Below are positions 27,335 through 36,040 of a stretch of DNA of 64,000 nucleotides, in pieces. The translations under genes were made by a program, and so were the position numbers. The DNA comes from Raineyella sp044508675 (GTDB taxonomy: Bacteria > Actinomycetota > Actinomycetes > Propionibacteriales > Propionibacteriaceae). Location of the stretch: positions 104,484-168,483 of the forward strand of contig JBIQHF010000005.1 in NCBI GenBank assembly GCA_044508675.1, given 5' to 3'. The first letter of the stretch is position 1; each line of letters opens with the position of its first letter. Under the pieces are notes generated by a model that made no database searches, was not told the DNA's origin, and saw nothing but the letters and a program-made list of their open reading frames with translations.

Positions 27335-28087
27335 GTGACCGACGCGGACGCGGTGGCGGGCCCCGGGTTCCAGCGGGGCCTGAAGGACAGCACACCGATC
27401 GCCCTGGGCTACTTCACCATCTCCATCGCCTTCGGGCTCTACTGCGCCCAGGGCGGCATCAGCCCCTGGGTCGCCGGGATGATGGCGCTGACCAACCTGT
27501 CGTCGTCGGGCCAGTTCGCCGGCCTCAATGTCATCCTGGCCGGCGGCGCCCTGGTGCAGCTGGGGATCACCGTCGCGCTGGTGAACCTGCGCTACCTCCT
27601 GATGTCGTTCTCGCTGTCCCAGCGCCTGCCCCCGGGCATCGGCGTGTTGCAACGGATGGTGATGGCGTACGGGGTGACCGACGAGATCTATGCCCTGGCG
27701 ATGGCCCAGCCGGTGGTCGGCTTCGGCTACTTCACCGGCCTGATGGTGCTGCCGGTGGTCGGCTGGACCTCCGGGACCCTGTTCGGTGCGTTCGTCGGCT
27801 CGGTACTGCCGGCCTCCCTGCACAGCGCGATGGGGGTGCTGCTGTACGCGATGTTCGTGGCGATCGTGGTGCCGCCCGCCAAGTCCTCGCGTGCCATCCG
27901 CGTCGTGGTGCTGGTCGCCGCGGTGGTCAGCACCCTGCTGTTCGTCGTGCCGGGCGTACGCGACCTGCAGGTCGGCTGGCGGATCATCATCGCGACCTTG
28001 GCCGCGGCGGGGCTGGGCGCCACCCTGTTCCCGGTGCCCGGACTGGGGGCCCCGCCGGCACCTGCGGCCGGAGCGGAGGGCCGATGA
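27335..28087 (+). CDS. azlC: AzlC-family amino acid exporter, large subunit
   Basis: 250 residues, six or seven membrane segments. The start region LKDSTPIALGYFTISIAFGL and LVNLRYLLMSFSLSQRLPPG are typical of AzlC/BrnF/YgaZ. With AzlD it exports branched-chain amino acids (and methionine in corynebacteria). The GTG at 27335 has an AGGAGGTC ribosome site. Overlaps azlD by 4 bp. Confidence 0.85.
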   Translation: MTDADAVAGPGFQRGLKDSTPIALGYFTISIAFGLYCAQGGISPWVAGMMALTNLSSSGQFAGLNVILAGGALVQLGITVALVNLRYLLMSFSLSQRLPPGIGVLQRMVMAYGVTDEIYALAMAQPVVGFGYFTGLMVLPVVGWTSGTLFGAFVGSVLPASLHSAMGVLLYAMFVAIVVPPAKSSRAIRVVVLVAAVVSTLLFVVPGVRDLQVGWRIIIATLAAAGLGATLFPVPGLGAPPAPAAGAEGR

Positions 28088-28395
28088 CCTACCTGGCCGC
28101 TTCGATCCTGGTGATGGCCCTGGTGACCTACGCGCTGCGGGTGGTGCCGCTGGTGCTGGTGCGGCGCCGGATCACCCAGCCGTGGGTACTGTCGTTCCTG
28201 CACTACGTGCCGTACGCGGTGCTGACCGCGATGACCATCCCGGCGATCCTGTTCGCCACCAGCATGTGGCTGTCGGGGCTGGTGGGGCTGCTGGTCGCCA
28301 TCGTACTGGCGGTGCGGGGCCGTTCCCTGATGGTGGTGGCGATCGCCGCCGCCACCGCGGTGTGGCTGACAGAGTTCGTCGCCGGCCTGGTCTGA
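28084..28395 (+). CDS. azlD: AzlD-family amino acid exporter, small subunit
   Basis: 103 residues with four hydrophobic segments and the AzlD core YALRVVPLVLVRRRI and LHYVPYAVLTAMTIPAILF. The ATG overlaps the azlC stop (ATGA), so it is coupled. Partner of AzlC in the export channel. Confidence 0.85.
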   Translation: MTYLAASILVMALVTYALRVVPLVLVRRRITQPWVLSFLHYVPYAVLTAMTIPAILFATSMWLSGLVGLLVAIVLAVRGRSLMVVAIAAATAVWLTEFVAGLV

Positions 28396-28426
28396 GACTG
28401 TGGAGGTCGTGTGACCCGGTGCCGCT

Positions 28427-29350
28427 TCAGGAGACGGTGGCTTCTTCGAACGGCTTGTCGGACGTGTCCGGCTCGGCGCCGGCAGCGGTCGGGTCCTTGC
28501 GGAAGCGGTGGATCGACCAGGCGACGGTGGCGGCCCAGGCCAGCAGGATCACGAGGTAGGCCGGAAGGGTGGCCGTGGGCGGGGCGTCGAAGGCACGCAG
28601 CAGGGTGCGGGTGTTGGTCAGGATGATGATGCCACCGACCAGCACCCCCAGTACCTGGGCGGGGACCCGGCTGACCAGCCAGGCGGCCAGGGGGGCGGCG
28701 AACAGGCCGCCGACCAGCAGGGCGATGACGATCCCGAAGTCGATCCCGGCGGTGCCGAGCCCGATGAGGAAGCCGATGCTGGCGGCGAGCGACACCAGGA
28801 ACTCGGAGGTGTCCACCGAGCCGATCACGGTCCGCGGGGAGGTCTTGGCGGCACTGAGCAGCGAGGTCGTGGTGACCGGACCCCAGCCGCCACCACCGGT
28901 GGCATCGACGAAGCCGCCGACCAGGCCGAGCGGGGCCAGGAAGCGCTTGCGGTGCGGGGAGCGGCGCGCCGCCGCCACCTGCGGCGGGCGGATCGCGAAG
29001 CGGAGCAGGATGTAGACGCCCAGGCCGCCGAGGATCACGGCCATCACCGGCTTCGCGAGCTCGGTCGACAGCTGCGACAGCACGGTGGCGCCGAGGAAGG
29101 CGCCGATGGCGCCCGGGATGCCGATCCGGGCCACCAACCGCCAGTCGGTGTTGCCGAGCTTCCAGTGCGAGGCACCGGAGGCCAGCGTGGTGCCGATCTC
29201 GGCCAGGTGCACCGAAGCGGAGGCCGCGGCCGGTGTCAGGCCCACCATCAGCAGCAGTGTGCTCGAGGTGACGCCGTAGGCCATGCCCAGGGAACCGTCG
29301 ATCAGTTGCGCGGCGAACCCGACGAGGGCCAGCATGACGAGTTTTCTCAT
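28427..29350 (-). CDS. Sulfite exporter TauE/SafE family membrane protein
   Basis: 307 residues, about eight membrane segments in two repeated halves. Family signatures are LIDGSLGMAYGVTSSTLLLM and GGFVDATGGGGWGPVTTTSL. The family moves organosulfur compounds, sulfite or other small anions; the substrate is unknown. The ATG at 29350 has AGGGAGAG before it. About 90 bp upstream, CCTAGTAGG (29440-29448) is a 9-bp palindrome that might be an operator. Confidence 0.82.
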   Translation of the reverse strand: MRKLVMLALVGFAAQLIDGSLGMAYGVTSSTLLLMVGLTPAAASASVHLAEIGTTLASGASHWKLGNTDWRLVARIGIPGAIGAFLGATVLSQLSTELAKPVMAVILGGLGVYILLRFAIRPPQVAAARRSPHRKRFLAPLGLVGGFVDATGGGGWGPVTTTSLLSAAKTSPRTVIGSVDTSEFLVSLAASIGFLIGLGTAGIDFGIVIALLVGGLFAAPLAAWLVSRVPAQVLGVLVGGIIILTNTRTLLRAFDAPPTATLPAYLVILLAWAATVAWSIHRFRKDPTAAGAEPDTSDKPFEEATVS

Positions 29351-29627
29351 TGAGGTCTCTCCCTGGGGGCGGCGGTAGCTCGGCAGGAGCGCGTGGAGCC
29401 CGGAGGGGCTGCGCACCGTTGCAGCGTAGCAATCTCCCACCTAGTAGGCAGGATTACTCTGCAATGATGGTGAGCTTATGTGGTTGATAAGTCTTTGTGA
29501 AGTCGGGGGCTGGGTGGCGTGCCATCCGGCAGGACGGCGGTCCGACGGGTCCGCCACGGCGCTGGTGGCGGTCCGGCCTGCTGGGGCATCATCGGCAGCG
29601 TCATCATTCCCGTCGGAAGTGAGCACC

Positions 29628-30404
29628 ATGTCCACGTACGAGACCATCCTGGTGGAGACCCGGGGCCGAGTCGGCCTGATCACGCTGAACCGTCCGAAGG
29701 CGCTCAATGCCCTCAATGACGCCACGATGCGCGAGGTCGTCGCCGCCGCCGGGGAGTTCGACCACGACCCGGCGATCGGCGCCATCGTACTGACCGGCTC
29801 GGCGAAGGCCTTCGCCGCCGGGGCTGACATCAAGGAGATGGCCGAGAAGTCCGCGGTCGACATGTTCGTCGCCGACTGGTTCGCCGGCTGGGAGGCGCTG
29901 ACCCGGGTCCGGACGCCACTGGTCGCCGCAGTGTCGGGCTACGCCCTCGGTGGTGGGTGCGAGCTGGCCATGACGTGCGACATGATCATCGCCGCCGACA
30001 CCGCGAACTTCGGCCAGCCGGAGATCAACCTGGGCGTCATTCCGGGGATGGGCGGTTCGCAGCGCCTCACCCGGGCGATCGGCAAGGCCAAGGCGATGGA
30101 CCTGATCCTGACCGGCCGGATGATCGATGCCGAGGAGGCCGAACGCTGCGGGCTGGTCTCGCGCGTCGTCCCCGCCGACGACCTGCTCGACCGGACCCTG
30201 GAGATCGCCACCCAGATCGCCTCCCGCTCCCTGGTCGCGACCATGGCCGCCAAGGAGGCCGTCAACGCGGCCTTCGAGACGACCCTGGAGCAAGGCGTAC
30301 GCCACGAGCGACGCCTCTTCCACGGCCTGTTCGCCGGCGAGGACCAGAAGGAAGGGATGGCTGCGTTCGTCGAGAAGCGCCAGCCCGCCTTCCGGCACCG
30401 CTGA
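29628..30404 (+). CDS. Enoyl-CoA hydratase
   Basis: 258 residues, crotonase fold. The oxyanion hole and first glutamate lie in GYALGGGCELAMTCDMIIAA; the second glutamate is in FGQPEINLGVIPGMGGSQRL. The sequence is close to the short-chain EchA8/FadB-like hydratases of fatty acid and amino acid breakdown. ATG at 29628 with GGAAGTGAG. It stands alone on the forward strand; a role in degradation of products of the dioxygenase island is possible but unsupported by position. Confidence 0.88.
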   Translation: MSTYETILVETRGRVGLITLNRPKALNALNDATMREVVAAAGEFDHDPAIGAIVLTGSAKAFAAGADIKEMAEKSAVDMFVADWFAGWEALTRVRTPLVAAVSGYALGGGCELAMTCDMIIAADTANFGQPEINLGVIPGMGGSQRLTRAIGKAKAMDLILTGRMIDAEEAERCGLVSRVVPADDLLDRTLEIATQIASRSLVATMAAKEAVNAAFETTLEQGVRHERRLFHGLFAGEDQKEGMAAFVEKRQPAFRHR

Positions 30405-30424
30405 CCGGCCCCACCTGGCGGCGG

Positions 30425-31237
30425 CTACTGTCCGGAGGCGATCGGCTTGACGGCCTCGATGGTCGCGGACACCACGTAGTCGGTGACGTTGCGGCCGGGT
30501 GCCCACTGCTCGATGAAGGTCTTGCTCTCGTCCTTGGGGGCGATGCGGATGTCCTCGAAACCGGCCTCGGCCATGATCGACCCCAGTTCGGAGATGGGGG
30601 AGGCTCCCGCCACGCAACCGCTGTAGAGGCTGAGGTCGCCCCGGATCTCGTCGGGCAGGCCGGCGAAGGCGACGACGTCGGAGACGGCGAGACGGCCGCC
30701 CGGGCGCAGCACCCGGAACGCCTCGCGGAAGACGGCGGGCTTGTCGGGCGACAGGTTGATGACGCAGTTCGAGATGATCACGTCAACGATGGAGTCGGCA
30801 ACGGGGAGGTTCTCGATCTCGCCGAGGCGGAACTCCACGTTGCGGTAGCCGCCGGTCTCGGCATTGGCGCGCGCCTTGCTGACCATTGCCGGGGTCATGT
30901 CGACCCCGAAGACCCGACCGTGTGCCTGGACCGCGGCCGCGGCGAGGAAGGCGTCGAAGCCGGCGCCGCTACCGAGGTCGAGCACCGTCTCACCGGGCTG
31001 CAGGGAGGCGATGGCGCCTGGGTTCCCGCAGCCGAGCCCGAGGTCGGCCCCCTCGGGCACCGACACCAGGTCCTGGGGGGAGTAGCCGAGCTGGCCGGAG
31101 CCGATCGTGACGGGCGCTGAGGGGGTGCAGCAGGAGGATGCTGCGGGCCCGCAGCAGCCAGCGGGTTCACTGAGCGCGATCTGGCTGTAGGTGTCGCGGA
31201 CGGCCGCGCGGACCTGCTCGTTGGTGGTCTGGCTCAT
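30425..31237 (-). CDS. arsM: Arsenite S-adenosylmethionine methyltransferase
   Basis: 270 residues. The SAM site is VLDLGSGAGFDAFLAA. Cysteines expected for As(III) binding are present in SNCVINLSPDK and YSGCVAG, with additional CC pairs near the N-terminus (CCGPAASSCC). The region VSVPEGADLGLGCGNPGA is characteristic of ArsM. It methylates arsenite to volatile or excretable forms. It follows arsR by 8 bp and is probably cotranscribed. Confidence 0.88.
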   Translation of the reverse strand: MSQTTNEQVRAAVRDTYSQIALSEPAGCCGPAASSCCTPSAPVTIGSGQLGYSPQDLVSVPEGADLGLGCGNPGAIASLQPGETVLDLGSGAGFDAFLAAAAVQAHGRVFGVDMTPAMVSKARANAETGGYRNVEFRLGEIENLPVADSIVDVIISNCVINLSPDKPAVFREAFRVLRPGGRLAVSDVVAFAGLPDEIRGDLSLYSGCVAGASPISELGSIMAEAGFEDIRIAPKDESKTFIEQWAPGRNVTDYVVSATIEAVKPIASGQ

Positions 31238-31245
31238 GGCGCTCC

Positions 31246-31620
31246 TCAGCAGCAGGCGTTGATATGGAGGACCCGGGCGATCGCGTGGATCGCCTCGGGG
31301 ACGACGTGGTGGTGGACGCTCATGCCGTGTCGCTCCCTGGTCACCAGTCCCGCGGCCTCGAGGGTCTTGAGGTGGTGGCTGACGGTGGGATCCGACAGCC
31401 CCACCTGCCGGGCGAGTTCACCGGTGGAGGCCGCCTGGCCCGGCTGGCCGAGCAGGTAGCTGACCAGGCGCAGGCGGGTCGGCTCCGCCAGGGCCTTGAG
31501 GCGTACGGCCAGCTCCACCGCGTCCTCGGCGGATAGCGGCCGACCCGCATCCAGGGGGGCGCAGCAGATCGGGGAGGTGTCTGCCAGCAGGGGCAGTGGT
31601 GTGGGCATGCCCCACATCAT
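31246..31620 (-). CDS. arsR: ArsR/SmtB-family arsenic-responsive repressor
   Basis: About 124 residues. The winged helix is LAEPTRLRLVSYLLGQPG, GELARQVGLSDPTVSHHLKTL. The Cys pair near the start (SPICCAPLDAG, Cys19-Cys20) resembles the sensor site of the corynebacterial ArsR, and there is a second CC pair at the very C-terminus. The start is one of three in-frame ATGs (31620, 31617 or 31608), none with a strong ribosome site. A near-palindrome lies just upstream. It heads arsR-arsM. Confidence 0.85.
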   Translation of the reverse strand: MMWGMPTPLPLLADTSPICCAPLDAGRPLSAEDAVELAVRLKALAEPTRLRLVSYLLGQPGQAASTGELARQVGLSDPTVSHHLKTLEAAGLVTRERHGMSVHHHVVPEAIHAIARVLHINACC

Positions 31621-31626
31621 GCCACC

Positions 31627-31645
31627 ATTTCGACATACGTCAAAT
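31627..31645 (-). promoter_or_regulatory. Putative ArsR operator
   Basis: ATTTCGACATACGTCAAAT is an imperfect 19-bp inverted repeat (ATTT-GAC / GTC-AAAT arms), immediately upstream of arsR. It is an AT-rich island in a GC-rich area, as operators of ArsR repressors often are. Confidence 0.5.
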
Positions 31646-31763
31646 ACCTGGGATGCTCGGGTATCACAGCTGATCCGATCGGGGGGTGCGGGTCCGTCCG
31701 GTCCACACATGGCGGTCGGGCCATCACCGTCGTGCCCGTTCGGTGCCCGGAAGGGGAAGCAGA

Positions 31764-31798
31764 ACGGCCCTGACTGTGTTTCCACTGGTCAGAGCCGT
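31764..31798 (-). terminator. Terminator downstream of tRNA-Pro
   Basis: An 11-bp stem (ACGGCTCTGAC on the reverse strand, with one G-U pair) around a 13-nt loop; it begins 13 bp after the tRNA 3' end. It also separates the tRNA from arsR-arsM. Confidence 0.6.
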
Positions 31799-31810
31799 CT
31801 TTTCTGCGGG

Positions 31811-31884
<74 letters not shown>

Positions 31885-31942
31885 TTGCCCTCGCGGGCAC
31901 TAGAGAAGACTAGCGCAAACCGCGCCACCCGCGAAATCGGTT

Positions 31943-32890
31943 TCAGAACTCGCGAGGCAGCAGGGTCAGCAGTGTCGCCTCGGGCCGGCAGAAGAACCGG
32001 TACGGCGCGAACGGTGAGGTGCCGAGGCCGGCGGAGACGTGCAGCGCCGCCGCACGCCCCTCGGCGGTGTGGGTCGACAGGCCCTTGGCCTGGCTGGCGG
32101 GCAGGTCGCAATTGGTGACCAGGGCGCCCTTGATCGGCAGGCACACCTGGCCGCCGTGGGTGTGGCCGGCCAGCAGCAGGTCCATCCCGTCGGCGGTCAT
32201 CCGGTCCAGCACCCGTGCGTACGGGGCGTGGGTGACGCCGATGTGCAGGTCCGCCGCCGGGTCAGCCGGCCCGGCCACGGCCGCATAGTCGTCGCGTCCG
32301 ATGTGCGGGTCGTCGGTGCCGCGCAGCTCGACCCGGTGGCCGACCAGGTCCAGGTGGGTGGCGTGGTTGTTCAGGTCGACCCAGCCACGCCCGACGAACC
32401 GGGCGCGCAACGCCTCGGTCGCCAGCCTCGCCCGGTCCTCGACCCGGTAGGCGCTGGGGCCCTTGACCACGTAGTCGGCCGGGTTCTTCATCACCGGGCG
32501 GACGTAGTCGTTCGAGCCGAAGACGAACACCCCGGGCTTGTCCAGCAGCCGCCCCAACGTGGTCTCGAGCACGTCGAGGGCGACGTCGGAGGACAGGCTG
32601 TCGCCGGTGCTGACGACCAGGTCGGGCTCCAGCCCGGCCAGCCGGGAGATCCACTGCTGCTTCTTGCGGTGCGAGGGCAGCAGGTGGATGTCCGACAGGT
32701 GCAGGATCCGCAGCGGCGCCGTGCGGGCCGGCAGCAGCGGCCAGGTGAACCGGCGCAGCCGGAAATCGGTCAACTCGATGAAGTGGGCGTACGCCAGGCA
32801 CGCGGCGCCGAACGCGGCACCACCGAGGACCGTACGGACGACCCCGCGCTCCCAGCCGGCACGCGCCGGGGCAGCACCAGGGGTGCCCAC
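31943..32890 (-). CDS. Metallophosphoesterase, membrane-anchored
   Basis: 315 residues. One N-terminal hydrophobic segment (VLGGAAFGAACLAYAHFI) precedes a calcineurin-like domain with all motifs: HLSDIHL, STGDSLSS, FGSNDY, THAPY and LLAGHTHGGQVC. Related to YkuE/YaeI-type phosphodiesterases. It lies directly behind ponA (1 bp gap), an arrangement shared with mycobacteria, so a function in envelope metabolism is plausible but not shown. Confidence 0.85.
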   Translation of the reverse strand: MGTPGAAPARAGWERGVVRTVLGGAAFGAACLAYAHFIELTDFRLRRFTWPLLPARTAPLRILHLSDIHLLPSHRKKQQWISRLAGLEPDLVVSTGDSLSSDVALDVLETTLGRLLDKPGVFVFGSNDYVRPVMKNPADYVVKGPSAYRVEDRARLATEALRARFVGRGWVDLNNHATHLDLVGHRVELRGTDDPHIGRDDYAAVAGPADPAADLHIGVTHAPYARVLDRMTADGMDLLLAGHTHGGQVCLPIKGALVTNCDLPASQAKGLSTHTAEGRAAALHVSAGLGTSPFAPYRFFCRPEATLLTLLPREF

Positions 32891-32891
32891 C

Positions 32892-35273
32892 TCAGTTGCC
32901 CTCGGGGGCGGGCTCGGTCGCCGCAGGATCCGGCTGTTTCTCTCCGTCGGCCGGCTGGTCGGGCTCAGGTGCCAGTTGCGCCGATCCGGCGGAGAAGATC
33001 AGGCTGACCTTGGAGCCCCGGGGTGCCTCGCCCCGCGGCGTGGTGCCGAGGTAGGTGCCGTACTCCTCCTCGGAGTACTTGTAGTTCTCCTCGACCGAGA
33101 AGCCTGCCGCTTCCAGGGCGGCCCGGGCCTCCTCGGCGGTCATCGTTTCCAGGCCCTCCGGGAGCGCCTGCATCTCGCCGGCCTGGAATTCCGGCTTCGG
33201 GTCGCCGAACTGGGTATCCGGCTTGCCCTCCAGACCGGCGGCCATCGCGGCCTTGTAGATCCGGCCGGCATCACCCGAGCCCGAACCGGTCAGGGACGTT
33301 CCGGAGGCCGGCAACCGGATGCCCTTCAGTGACTTGCGGCGGGTGTTCCAGTAGGGGTTGGTCTTGTCGATCGCGATCATCGAGACGCCGGCGAGCTCCG
33401 GGGTGTACCCGACGAACCAGACGGCCTGGTTGCTGTCGGTGGTTCCGGTCTTGCCCGTCTGTGCGGTGTATCCGTCCACGCGGGCCGGGCGGCCGGTGCC
33501 ATCGGTGGAGACGCCCATCAGGATCTGGTTGGTCTTGGCGGCGGTGAGTTCATCGACCGTTCGCTGGCAGTTGCCGTCGGGAGTGGCGAGGGGCTTGCCG
33601 TCGGCCGTGGTGATCGCGCTGACCACGTGGGCATCGCAATGGATGCCGCCCGCGGCGAAGGTCGCCATCGCCTCGGCCATCGACACCGGCGTGACCTCGG
33701 CGACGCCGAGCACGAACGACGGAGTGCCGCTCATCTGCTCGACGATGTCCTGGCCGGTGGCCATCTCGACTCCGGTCTTCTGCGCCATCGTCGTGGCGTT
33801 GCAGATGCCGGCATCGCGGATCAGTTGGACGAAGTAGGTGTTGACCGACCAGTTGGTGGCCGTCTGCAGGTCCATCGAGGGGGCCGAACGGGTGGAGTTC
33901 GACACCGTCCACGGCTCGCGCAGGACGAACGACCCGTCGCAGTTCTGGAACCTCGTGCCCTGGAAGGACATCGGGGAGTTCGCCGGGTACGACTTGTTCA
34001 TCGGGATGCCCTTCTCCATCGCTGCGGCGAGCGTGAAGATCTTGAACGTCGAACCGGCCTGGTAGCCCTCGGCGCCGCCCATGGCGCCCGAGGCGTTGTA
34101 GTTGTAGAAGGTCTCGCCGTCATTGCTGCCCATCGCGTAGCGGCTCTGCGCCATCGCTTGGATCTGGCCGGTCCCGGGCTGGACCATCACCATCGTGCCG
34201 AGGGCGGGGTCCTCGGGGGCAATGACGGTGTTCACCGAATCCTGCGTCGCGCTCTGCACGCTTGGATCGACCGACGTACGAATGGTCAGGCCGCCGCGGT
34301 CCAGCATAGCCCGGCGGTCCTCGACGGTCTCCCCGAGGGCGGGTGAGGCCAGGAGTTCGTGCCGGGCGTACTCGCACACGAAGGGGTACTCGCTGGCCGC
34401 GCAGCCGTTGCGTGTCGCCGAAACCTTGTCGACGTCGAACTCGACCTGCTTGGCCTCCCGTGCCTGCTCGGCCATGTCCGGGTGCAGGTCGGCGATCCGG
34501 TCCAGGACCACATTGCGGCGCTCGGTGGCGGCGTCGGTGCGCAGTCGCGGGTTGAACGTGTCCGGGCTCTGCACCACGCCGGCAAGCATTGCGGCCTCGG
34601 CCAGGTCCAGGTCCTTGGCGGACTTGTCGAAGTAGTGCCGGGCAGCCGCCTCGACCCCGTACGCGCCGTCGCCGTAGTAGGCGATGTTGAGGTAGCGCTC
34701 GAGGATCTCGTCCTTCGACAGCCGCTGCTCCAGCGCGATCGCGTAGCGCATCTCCTGGACCTTGCGGGCGTACGACTTCTCCTGCGCCTGGGTCACGCCC
34801 TCCTCGTCACCTCGGGCCAGCGCGTTCTCGATCTGCACCATCTTCACGTACTGCTGCGTGATCGACGAGCCACCCTGGGTGGTGCCGCCGGCGCTGTTGC
34901 GCAGGAACGCACGGATCGTGCCGACCACGTCGATCGGTCCGTGCTCGTAGAAGCGGTGGTCCTCGATCGCCATCTGTGCCTGCTGCATCACCGGAGCGAT
35001 CTCCGACAGCGGCACGTAGATGCGGTTCTCCTCGTAGAACGTGGCCAACCGTGACCCGTCGGCCATCAGTAGGGTGGAACGCTCCGCCTGTGGTGGCGTC
35101 TCCAGCTCGGCGGGCAGGTCGCCGAGGCCGTCGGCGATGCCGCGGGCGGTCGTGGTGGCGACGCCGACCCCGGGCATGATGAGACCGGTGGTGAGCACCC
35201 CGATCAGGATGCTCACCACCAGAAGCGACAGCAGGGCCTGCGCGCGACTTCCGGGACGTGGGTTCTCCGACAC
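32892..35273 (-). CDS. Bifunctional penicillin-binding protein with PASTA domain (PonA2-like)
   Basis: 793 residues. N-terminal membrane anchor LLSLLVVSILIGVLTTGLIM. The glycosyltransferase (GT51) domain has EDHRFYEHGPIDVVGTI and GGSSITQQYVK. The transpeptidase motifs are S-x-x-K in GSTFK (about residue 409), SxN in WSVNTYF (about 476) and KTG in GKTGTTD (about 606). A single PASTA domain (about 700-770) and a polar Pro/Glu tail end it. It builds and crosslinks peptidoglycan. Divergent from whiB, as in the ponA2-whiB4 pair. Confidence 0.92.
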   Translation of the reverse strand: MSENPRPGSRAQALLSLLVVSILIGVLTTGLIMPGVGVATTTARGIADGLGDLPAELETPPQAERSTLLMADGSRLATFYEENRIYVPLSEIAPVMQQAQMAIEDHRFYEHGPIDVVGTIRAFLRNSAGGTTQGGSSITQQYVKMVQIENALARGDEEGVTQAQEKSYARKVQEMRYAIALEQRLSKDEILERYLNIAYYGDGAYGVEAAARHYFDKSAKDLDLAEAAMLAGVVQSPDTFNPRLRTDAATERRNVVLDRIADLHPDMAEQAREAKQVEFDVDKVSATRNGCAASEYPFVCEYARHELLASPALGETVEDRRAMLDRGGLTIRTSVDPSVQSATQDSVNTVIAPEDPALGTMVMVQPGTGQIQAMAQSRYAMGSNDGETFYNYNASGAMGGAEGYQAGSTFKIFTLAAAMEKGIPMNKSYPANSPMSFQGTRFQNCDGSFVLREPWTVSNSTRSAPSMDLQTATNWSVNTYFVQLIRDAGICNATTMAQKTGVEMATGQDIVEQMSGTPSFVLGVAEVTPVSMAEAMATFAAGGIHCDAHVVSAITTADGKPLATPDGNCQRTVDELTAAKTNQILMGVSTDGTGRPARVDGYTAQTGKTGTTDSNQAVWFVGYTPELAGVSMIAIDKTNPYWNTRRKSLKGIRLPASGTSLTGSGSGDAGRIYKAAMAAGLEGKPDTQFGDPKPEFQAGEMQALPEGLETMTAEEARAALEAAGFSVEENYKYSEEEYGTYLGTTPRGEAPRGSKVSLIFSAGSAQLAPEPDQPADGEKQPDPAATEPAPEGN

Positions 35274-35334
35274 ACCGCCAGACTACGTGAGAGGGTGTTG
35301 CTGCCCAATCGGCGCGCGCGGGACCGATGTATCT

Positions 35335-35376
35335 TCCTGGGTCTCCGACGTACGATCCTGGGTCTCCGACGTACGA
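35335..35376. repeat. Two perfect 21-bp tandem repeats in the ponA/whiB control region
   Basis: Two identical adjacent copies (35335-35355 and 35356-35376), each beginning TCCTGGGTC and ending GACGTACGA. A degenerate remnant may precede them. The 21-bp period is two helical turns. It lies between divergent promoters, 62 bp before the ponA start and about 300 bp before whiB. Confidence 0.85.
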
Positions 35377-35465
35377 CGCACTGGTATGACCTCGCCCACC
35401 ACGGCCCGCCGCGAGCCTGGACGATCCTGCCACGTGTCGCGGAGCCCGACGGTTGGTGAGCGGAA

Positions 35466-35494
35466 TTCAGTCCTGGACGCAGACACGTTACGAT
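35466..35494 (+). promoter_or_regulatory. Candidate whiB promoter
   Basis: TTCAGT (-35) and TACGAT (-10) separated by 17 bp in an AT-richer stretch. This would give a leader of about 170 nt before the GTG start of whiB. The remainder of the 398-bp ponA/whiB gap holds the 21-bp repeats and nothing else recognisable. Confidence 0.35.
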
Positions 35495-35672
35495 AGTTGT
35501 AGTAGCACCACTCGTGGGACTGGTCTCCTCTGCACAGGACCGTTGCGGCAACTAGGCGCCGTCGCGATGACTGGGGGTCCGCCACGAGCGGTGTCGCGTG
35601 AGGGAGGGTCAGGACCTCCTCGGTGAGCAAAAGCCGCACCGCTCCAACGACGAATCGAAAGGCGGGGTCATC

Positions 35673-35990
35673 GTGACCGCACTTGTCGGTGAAGACTGGG
35701 CAGTCCGTGCCAACTGCGGGGGTCGTTTCGACGAACTCTTCGCAGAGGGCGCAGCCCAGCGCAAGGCTCGGGGTATTTGCATGGGATGTCCGGTCCGGGT
35801 GGAATGCCTGGCAGAGGCACTGGACAACCGGATCAACTGGGGGATGTGGGGTGGCCTGACCGAGCGGGAACGCCGCAAGGTCCTCCGCGAGAACCCGGAT
35901 GTCACCGAATGGGGCGACATCCTGCGTGCCCATGACGGCAAGGTTCCGCGCTGCAACCGTCCGGCCGAACTCGACGCCGCTGCGGTCTGA
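35673..35990 (+). CDS. WhiB-family iron-sulfur transcription factor
   Basis: 105 residues. Cluster cysteines are C15-X20-C36-X2-C39-X5-C45 (ICMGCPVRVECLAEA), followed by the family G-[IVM]-W-G-G turn (NWGMWGGLTERERRKV) and a basic C-terminus. These proteins bind a redox-sensitive [4Fe-4S] cluster. The GTG at 35673 was chosen from family length and the AAAGGCGGGG upstream. Context (opposite a ponA2-type PBP) suggests it corresponds to mycobacterial WhiB4, an oxygen-sensing regulator; that is inference. Confidence 0.88.
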   Translation: MTALVGEDWAVRANCGGRFDELFAEGAAQRKARGICMGCPVRVECLAEALDNRINWGMWGGLTERERRKVLRENPDVTEWGDILRAHDGKVPRCNRPAELDAAAV

Positions 35991-36040
35991 CCCTCCTCGG
36001 CCCGGCCCGGCCCGAGCCCTCGGGCCCGGAACTCTCCGAC

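Noticed and set aside
29628..30404. Enoyl-CoA hydratase as part of the aromatic pathway
   Set aside because: It is 6 kb from the dioxygenase island, separated by unrelated genes, and resembles general beta-oxidation hydratases.
35335..35376. The 21-bp repeats as a coding minisatellite
   Set aside because: The frame across it (YVGDPGS units on the reverse strand) lies upstream of ponA and has no start, signal or homology; a regulatory or neutral repeat is simpler.
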